From Streptococcus timonensis (GTDB lineage Bacteria; Bacillota; Bacilli; Lactobacillales; Streptococcaceae): a stretch of 64,000 bases of DNA. Every line of letters begins with the position of its first letter. Position 1 is the stretch's first letter. The stretch is taken from positions 503,501 through 567,500 of the forward strand of contig NZ_FMIX01000004.1 in assembly GCF_900095845.1 (NCBI RefSeq). Direction: 5' to 3'. Position numbers and translations under genes: made by a program. The notes beneath the pieces were generated by a model. The model was not told the origin of the DNA, ran no database searches, and saw only the letters and a program-made list of their open reading frames with translations. Below, in pieces: positions 59,922 to 64,000 of the stretch.

Positions 59922-61276
59922 GATTTATTGATTTATTTTCAGGTATAGGTGGATTTCGGCTTGGAATGGAAAGTGTTGGACACGAGTGTATTGGATTTTG
60001 TGAGATTGATAAATTTGCTAGAGAATCTTATAAGTCCATTTTTCAAACGGAAGGAGAAATTGAATTTCATGACATACGAGATGTTTCAGATGACGAATTT
60101 AAAAAACTTAGAGGGAAAGTCGATATCATCTGTGGGGGATTCCCTTGTCAAGCATTTTCTATCGCAGGAAGACGATTGGGATTTGAAGATACTAGAGGAA
60201 CTTTGTTCTTTGAAATTGCTCGGGCGGCCAAACAAATCCAACCACGTTTTCTTTTTCTTGAAAATGTTAAAGGCCTACTCAATCACGATAAGGGACGGAC
60301 GTTCACCACAATCCTTACCACACTTGATGAGTTGGGGTTTGATGTTGAGTGGCAGGTGCTTAACAGTAAGGATTTTGGCGTTCCCCAAAACAGAGAGAGG
60401 GTGTTTATTATCGGACATTCTAGAAAGAAAAGTACCAGACTCTTATTTCCTTTCAGACGAGAAGGTCAAGCAACTAACTCTGAGATTTTAAAAACATTAG
60501 GGAATTTGAATCCATCAAAAAGTGGAATGAGCGGTAAAGTCTATTATTCAGAAGGTCTTGCGCCAACCTTAGTTCGTGGAAAAGGAGAAGGATTTAAAGT
60601 TGCGATTCCTTGTATGACACCAGACAGATTAGAAAAAAGACAAAATGGTAGACGTTTCAAGGATAATCAAGAGCCAATGTTTACTTTAAATACTCAAGAT
60701 CGCCATGGTATTGTCGTTGTTGGAGATTTACCAACTAGCTTTAAGGAAACTGGTCGAGTTTATGGAAGTGAGGGGTTATCTCCAACACTGACTACAATGC
60801 AAGGTGGAGATAAAATTCCCAAAATACTAATTCCAGAACCAATCAAATTTCTAAAAGTACGGGAAGCAACGAAGAAAGGATACGCTCAAGCAGAAATAGG
60901 AGATTCAATCAATTTGGAAAGACCAAGTTCTCAGTATCGTCGTGGTAGAGTTGGAAAAGGTATAGCGAATACGTTAACAACTAGTGGACAAATGGGAGTA
61001 GTAGTTGCTAGTTATGAAGGAGAAGATAAACAAGTTTATCATGTAGCCGGTGTATTAATAGATGGACAATTTTACCGTTTGAGGATACGACGAATCACTC
61101 CTAAAGAGTGTTTTCGCTTGCAGGGCTTTCCTGATTGGGCTTTTGAAGCCGCTAGAAAAGTCTCTAGTAATAGTCAGCTCTATAAACAAGCTGGTAATAG
61201 TGTAACCGTTCCTGTGATTGCCGCAATCGCAAAGAAATTAAAAGAAATAGAGGAAAAAGATGAAAGCATTAAATAA
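59918..61276 (+). CDS. C5-cytosine DNA methyltransferase
   Basis: 452 residues from the ATG at 59,918 (MRFIDLFSGIGGFRLGMESV); a frame from 59,834 has extra residues but no good ribosome site. Motif I DLFSGIGGFRLG; motif IV GGFPCQAFSIAG with catalytic Cys; motif VI FLFLENVKGL; motif VIII QNRERVFIIG; motif X QAGNSVTVPVIAAIA. The long stretch between VIII and IX is the target-recognition part. No restriction nuclease gene adjoins, so it is an orphan methylase, likely to protect the element from host restriction. Confidence 0.9.
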   Translation: MRFIDLFSGIGGFRLGMESVGHECIGFCEIDKFARESYKSIFQTEGEIEFHDIRDVSDDEFKKLRGKVDIICGGFPCQAFSIAGRRLGFEDTRGTLFFEIARAAKQIQPRFLFLENVKGLLNHDKGRTFTTILTTLDELGFDVEWQVLNSKDFGVPQNRERVFIIGHSRKKSTRLLFPFRREGQATNSEILKTLGNLNPSKSGMSGKVYYSEGLAPTLVRGKGEGFKVAIPCMTPDRLEKRQNGRRFKDNQEPMFTLNTQDRHGIVVVGDLPTSFKETGRVYGSEGLSPTLTTMQGGDKIPKILIPEPIKFLKVREATKKGYAQAEIGDSINLERPSSQYRRGRVGKGIANTLTTSGQMGVVVASYEGEDKQVYHVAGVLIDGQFYRLRIRRITPKECFRLQGFPDWAFEAARKVSSNSQLYKQAGNSVTVPVIAAIAKKLKEIEEKDESIK

Positions 61277-61709
61277 AGAATCAATACTAGATTGTGATGA
61301 ATTAGAAACAGAATTACATGATGCAGAAATCAAACAGCTGGATGAACAATTATTTTTGATACCCAATTATCCATGTGAGTTTGAAGTAACATTTTTAGAT
61401 GATTACCATAAAAAACACAACTACCCACTATTTTACGAGTCCTATCTTCAAAACGTTATGGAATTCCTTGAAAGTCAAGACATAAAGAATGGGGTTGATG
61501 CCTTTGTAGATGATCATCAAAATCTCGTTTTTATTTTATATGGACAAGGCTATCGAGCCGAGGGAAAAGAGGGAATACTTACAACCCAAGTAACTGTAAA
61601 AGCTTCTGATGAAGATAAGAAACCGATTAACTTCTCAAATTTATTAGATTCCTTAATCGTCTCAGAATATCAAATGGAACCGAATCTTTGGGAGGTCTCC
61701 CATGATTGA
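61260..61709 (+). CDS. Conserved element protein, unknown function
   Basis: 149 residues: MKALNKESILDCDELETELH, YPLFYESYLQNVMEFLESQD and FVDDHQNLVFILYGQGYRAE. Overlaps the methylase end by 17 bases and the next gene by 8. Acidic and soluble. No family named. Confidence 0.65.
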   Translation: MKALNKESILDCDELETELHDAEIKQLDEQLFLIPNYPCEFEVTFLDDYHKKHNYPLFYESYLQNVMEFLESQDIKNGVDAFVDDHQNLVFILYGQGYRAEGKEGILTTQVTVKASDEDKKPINFSNLLDSLIVSEYQMEPNLWEVSHD

Positions 61710-62082
61710 TCTCTATCTAAGTAAAAATAGCCAAAGAAATCAACTTCTTTTAGACTTCTTCCAAAACTATGGCATAGAGGTATCTTGTCATTCAGTTTCT
61801 GAAATGACAAAGGATAAATTAATTGAGATGATGAGCTATTCTTCAGATTGTTTTGAATTTTTATCTCCCAATTTATTACGATTTAAGAACCGTGACAATC
61901 TAAGATTAACGGATTTCGTTGAGATGATTTTAAAAAATCCTGAACTAACCATCAGACTTCCTCTTGCGGTTTCAAATAAGCGGGTTTATCCAAATCTGAA
62001 TTTGGAAGAGGCTAGAGCTTTATTGCCAAGAGATACGAAACAATTGATTTACATGGCACAAACACATTATTTATCTAACTAA
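61702..62082 (+). CDS. Conserved element protein, unknown function
   Basis: 126 residues. MIDLYLSKNSQRNQLLLDFF, QNYGIEVSCHSVSEMTKDKL and LTDFVEMILKNPELTIRLPL have the look of a thioredoxin-like/ArsC-Spx-type strand-helix start, but without a CxxC. Not assigned. Overlaps the gene before it. Confidence 0.6.
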   Translation: MIDLYLSKNSQRNQLLLDFFQNYGIEVSCHSVSEMTKDKLIEMMSYSSDCFEFLSPNLLRFKNRDNLRLTDFVEMILKNPELTIRLPLAVSNKRVYPNLNLEEARALLPRDTKQLIYMAQTHYLSN

Positions 62083-62094
62083 AGGAGAAGTAAT

Positions 62095-62328
62095 ATGGCT
62101 GAACGATTTTGGGAGAACTTGTCCATTATTTTGGCTGAAAGAAATATCAGCTGGATTGAGTTAACCAGAAAAATGTTTGCGGGAGAGTTTCACTATCCAA
62201 GTGAATTGAATCGTTTGTATCAAAAGATTCGCCACTATAAGATGGAACAACGAATGCCTCAAAGTCCATGGGTAGAAAGGATTGTGCAGGTATTAGATTT
62301 AGATTATGAAGATTTATTTCGGAGGTAA
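62095..62328 (+). CDS. Small HTH-like element protein
   Basis: 77 residues: MAERFWENLSIILAERNISW, IELTRKMFAGEFHYPSELNR, WVERIVQVLDLDYEDLFRR. The helix order and the end (I--VL-LDYEDLF) resemble Cro/C1 helix-turn-helix proteins with an insertion in the turn. Preceded by AAGGAGAAGT. Probable DNA-binding protein, not sure. Confidence 0.6.
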   Translation: MAERFWENLSIILAERNISWIELTRKMFAGEFHYPSELNRLYQKIRHYKMEQRMPQSPWVERIVQVLDLDYEDLFRR

Positions 62329-62330
62329 CT

Positions 62331-62918
62331 ATGAAAAGAATAATTCCAGTTTATATATTCCAACAAGTTAATGTCCTATTGCTATCTCTATACTTACTGA
62401 AATTGCTTTGTATAGGTGAGTTAACTATACTACAGATTCTTTATGGTGCGTCGCTCATTTCTTTTTTATGGATGTATGGTCAACGTAAACAAGCGCATAA
62501 GGTCAATATGAAAACTAGGATGAAATGGCTTGGTATTGGATTCGTTAGCCTACTGATTATAAGTCTATGTTTTAGTCTGATTCATGCTCAAGGAAGCACG
62601 AATCAAGCAAACTTAATTGGGCTTCAACATCAAGTTCCTTGGTTTTCATTTTTATTGTTCTTAATCAATGCGAGTATGGTTGAAGAATTTTTGTATCGAG
62701 AAATTTTATGGAACTTGGTTAGAAAATTAGATATTCGAGTTGCTTTGACAAGTGTTTTATTTGCCTTAGTACATCATCCAGGAACCATTTTAGCTTGGTG
62801 TTTATATGTTTCACTTGGGATGTTTTTAGGGATGGTGCGCTATAAATCGGACTTATGGGGCAGTATGGAGCTACATTTGGTGTGGAACCTACTAGTTTAT
62901 AGTTTGCTGCTTTTTTAA
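62331..62918 (+). CDS. CPBP family membrane protease
   Basis: 195 residues with about six helices. The CPBP/CAAX-protease motifs are present: EEFLYREILWNLV (EExxxR) near 118-130 and FALVHHPGTILAW (FxxxH) near 145-157, and VWNLLVYSLLL at the end. Such proteins in Gram-positive bacteria often protect against bacteriocins. It starts 2 bases after the gene before it and ends the first block of the element. Confidence 0.8.
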   Translation: MKRIIPVYIFQQVNVLLLSLYLLKLLCIGELTILQILYGASLISFLWMYGQRKQAHKVNMKTRMKWLGIGFVSLLIISLCFSLIHAQGSTNQANLIGLQHQVPWFSFLLFLINASMVEEFLYREILWNLVRKLDIRVALTSVLFALVHHPGTILAWCLYVSLGMFLGMVRYKSDLWGSMELHLVWNLLVYSLLLF

Positions 62919-63002
62919 AATAGGTGACCTGATTTTTAGGTAACTTCTAAAACTAACTTCCAGTTTCCCACAACCTAGCTTTTAGTATGAGAAAAACACG
63001 TG

Positions 63003-63050
63003 AAATCAGTGGAAATTTGTCTTAGACTAACCTCCACTGGTTTTCTTTTT
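63003..63050 (+). terminator. Rho-independent terminator
   Basis: AATCAGTGGA and TCCACTGGTT with a 19-base loop, then TTTCTTTTTCTT. Ends the replication/methylase block. The rest of 62,919-63,256 shows no gene; TTGCAT (63,184) and TGGTAAAAT (63,205) could form a promoter for the peptide gene. Confidence 0.65.
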
Positions 63051-63256
63051 CTTGATATATAAGAGTTCAAAAGCGAAAAGACTCAGAAAAAGGTGCACGA
63101 CAAATAGCTCTAAAACAGAGTCGTCTTAGAGTAAATTTCAGTTGCTAGCGTTTAGTGTGAAACTTTTCAAATCAAACAAACTATTGCATAACAAATAAAA
63201 AAATGGTAAAATTAAAGCGCTTTCTAAAGTAAATATATTAGTGAAGTGAAAACCAT

Positions 63257-63517
63257 GTGAAATTAGCAAAAGTCGTTTTATTAGCTAGTTTGTTATCTAT
63301 TGGTCTTTTTCAATCCACTGTATCTGCTGTGACAGTCACTAAGAGTTATCGGTATGATTGGAATACTGTTTGGGAGTATACTACCAACTATCACGACCAT
63401 CAATATATTTGGATTCCGTCAGGGTCTCGTTATGAAAGCTATTCTGAGTATAGAGTTGGCGGAGGCTGGAATTATGAACGTTTTGAGGTCATAAACTACT
63501 ATACTGGCGGATATTAA
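63257..63517 (+). CDS. Secreted Tyr/Trp-rich peptide, bacteriocin candidate
   Basis: 86 residues from a GTG at 63,257 (GTGAAATTAGCAAAAGTC). Residues 1-24 are a Sec signal (KLAKVVLLASLLSIGLFQST, cleavage after VSA). The mature part is about 62 residues with 12 Tyr and 4 Trp, no Cys and no double-glycine leader: KSYRYDWNTVWEYTTNYHDH, GSRYESYSEYRVGGGWNYER, NYYTGGY. The set-up (Sec peptide then ABC ATPase) recalls lactococcin 972 loci, but I cannot confirm the family. It may also have a structural role. Confidence 0.65.
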   Translation: MKLAKVVLLASLLSIGLFQSTVSAVTVTKSYRYDWNTVWEYTTNYHDHQYIWIPSGSRYESYSEYRVGGGWNYERFEVINYYTGGY

Positions 63518-63549
63518 TAGTTAAACGTTTAGAAGAAGGAGAGATGGAT

Positions 63550-64000
63550 ATGTTAAGGCTTACTCATGTTACCTTAAAAACGCGACAAGTCATCTTGCAA
63601 GATGCGGATTTCACCTTTAAAAAGGGTAGGATTTATGGCCTTCTTGCTATCAATGGCTCTGGAAAGACGACACTATTCCGCGCCATTAGCAACTTAATTC
63701 CCATAAGTAGTGGAAATATCGCAGTCCCTCCTTCTTTATTTTATTATGAAAGTGTTGAATGGCTGGATGGTAACCTAAGTGGGATGGACTACCTTCGTCT
63801 TATAAAAAACATCTGGAAGTCAGACCTGAACTTGAGGGAGGAAATCGCCTACTGGGAAATGTCTGATTATATCAGCCTTCCCATTCGCAAGTATTCCTTA
63901 GGTATGAAGCAACGCTTGGTGATTGCCATGTATTTTCTCAGTCAAGCGAAATGTTGGCTCATGGATGAGATTACAAATGGCTTAGATGAGTATTATCGAC
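63550..64000 (+). CDS. ABC transporter ATP-binding protein, partial
   Basis: Runs off the right edge after about 150 residues. Start at ATG 63,550 (MLRLTHVTLKTRQVILQDAD) with AAGGAGAG well spaced; an ATG at 63,544 is too close to it. Walker A LLAINGSGKTTLF, signature KYSLGMKQRL (SxG form), Walker B CWLMDEITNGLDE. The close spacing (32 bases) after the peptide gene suggests export of the peptide or self-protection. The permease is expected beyond the window. Confidence 0.8.
   Translation, partial: MLRLTHVTLKTRQVILQDADFTFKKGRIYGLLAINGSGKTTLFRAISNLIPISSGNIAVPPSLFYYESVEWLDGNLSGMDYLRLIKNIWKSDLNLREEIAYWEMSDYISLPIRKYSLGMKQRLVIAMYFLSQAKCWLMDEITNGLDEYYR

Larger units (their letters stand above)
58672..64000 (+). 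mobile_element. Integrative conjugative element, left end (ICESa2603-like)
   Basis: Starts directly after rplL. The order small protein, RepA_N initiator, tiny membrane protein, C5 methyltransferase, three hypothetical proteins and CPBP protease fits the rplL-inserted element family of streptococci (S. agalactiae 2603V/R, S. suis 89K). Integrase, relaxase and conjugation genes are beyond the right edge, so function cannot be judged here. Confidence 0.75.

Noticed and set aside
1..64000. tRNA or rRNA genes
   Set aside because: No cloverleaf-like GC-rich stretch with a T-loop GGTTCRANTCC pattern was recognised outside coding sequence.

Overview
The window joins two unrelated kinds of DNA. Bases 1 to about 46,535 look like Neisseria, most likely an oral commensal of the N. 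mucosa/sicca type. The reasons are the many copies of a Neisseria-type DNA uptake sequence in the dialect AGGTCGTCTGAA, and dozens of Rhs core fragments of neisserial type ([11 protein letters not shown], [10 protein letters not shown] and [11 protein letters not shown] blocks). From about 46,560 to the end the DNA is from a Streptococcus of the mitis/pneumoniae group: zwf, an amino-acid ABC transporter, uvrB, mutX-like, niaR/niaX-like, rplJ and rplL, in a largely pneumococcus-like order. The switch falls inside the last codons of zwf, with no IS or integrase at the point. It is either an assembly chimera from an oral community or a very unusual transfer; the sequence alone cannot decide.

Region 1 (1-46,535, all real genes on the minus strand, so it reads right to left) is a long array of displaced Rhs toxin cassettes. 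The repeating unit is: a short conserved junction repeat (about 60 bp), a broken piece of Rhs core, a toxin tip (usually reduced to a tail), then an immunity gene, then the next junction repeat. I count about 50 immunity-type genes against roughly five near-complete toxin tips: an Ntox15/Tde-like DNase, an Ntox21-like toxin, an ADP-ribosyl-cyclase-like toxin with an Imm74-like partner, an Ntox8-like toxin and an Imm21-paired zinc-cluster nuclease. Almost all Rhs cores carry stops, frameshifts or deletions, while most immunity frames are open. This pattern fits an immunity bank kept after the toxins have decayed. Recognisable immunity types include ankyrin, HEAT-like, TPR, SUKH, CPCC, DUF4926, DUF4303, DUF7660, DUF2750, YwqG-like, Imm21 and Imm74. 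The array shows duplications, an immunity gene swap, a toxin-deletion fusion and one RelB/ParE toxin-antitoxin island that looks streptococcal.

Region 2 (46,560-58,671) is ordinary streptococcal chromosome: zwf; an amino-acid ABC transporter with fused binding protein and permease; a membrane protein overlapping uvrB; two GNAT acetyltransferases; a flavodoxin-fold oxidoreductase; two membrane proteins; a NUDIX hydrolase; the niaX-niaR niacin pair; and the L10 leader with rplJ-rplL.

Region 3 (58,657-64,000) is the left end of an integrative conjugative element inserted at the 3' end of rplL, the site used by the ICESa2603 family. It carries a RepA_N initiator, an orphan C5-cytosine methyltransferase, small element genes and a CPBP membrane protease, then a Tyr/Trp-rich secreted peptide followed by an ABC ATPase that runs off the window.
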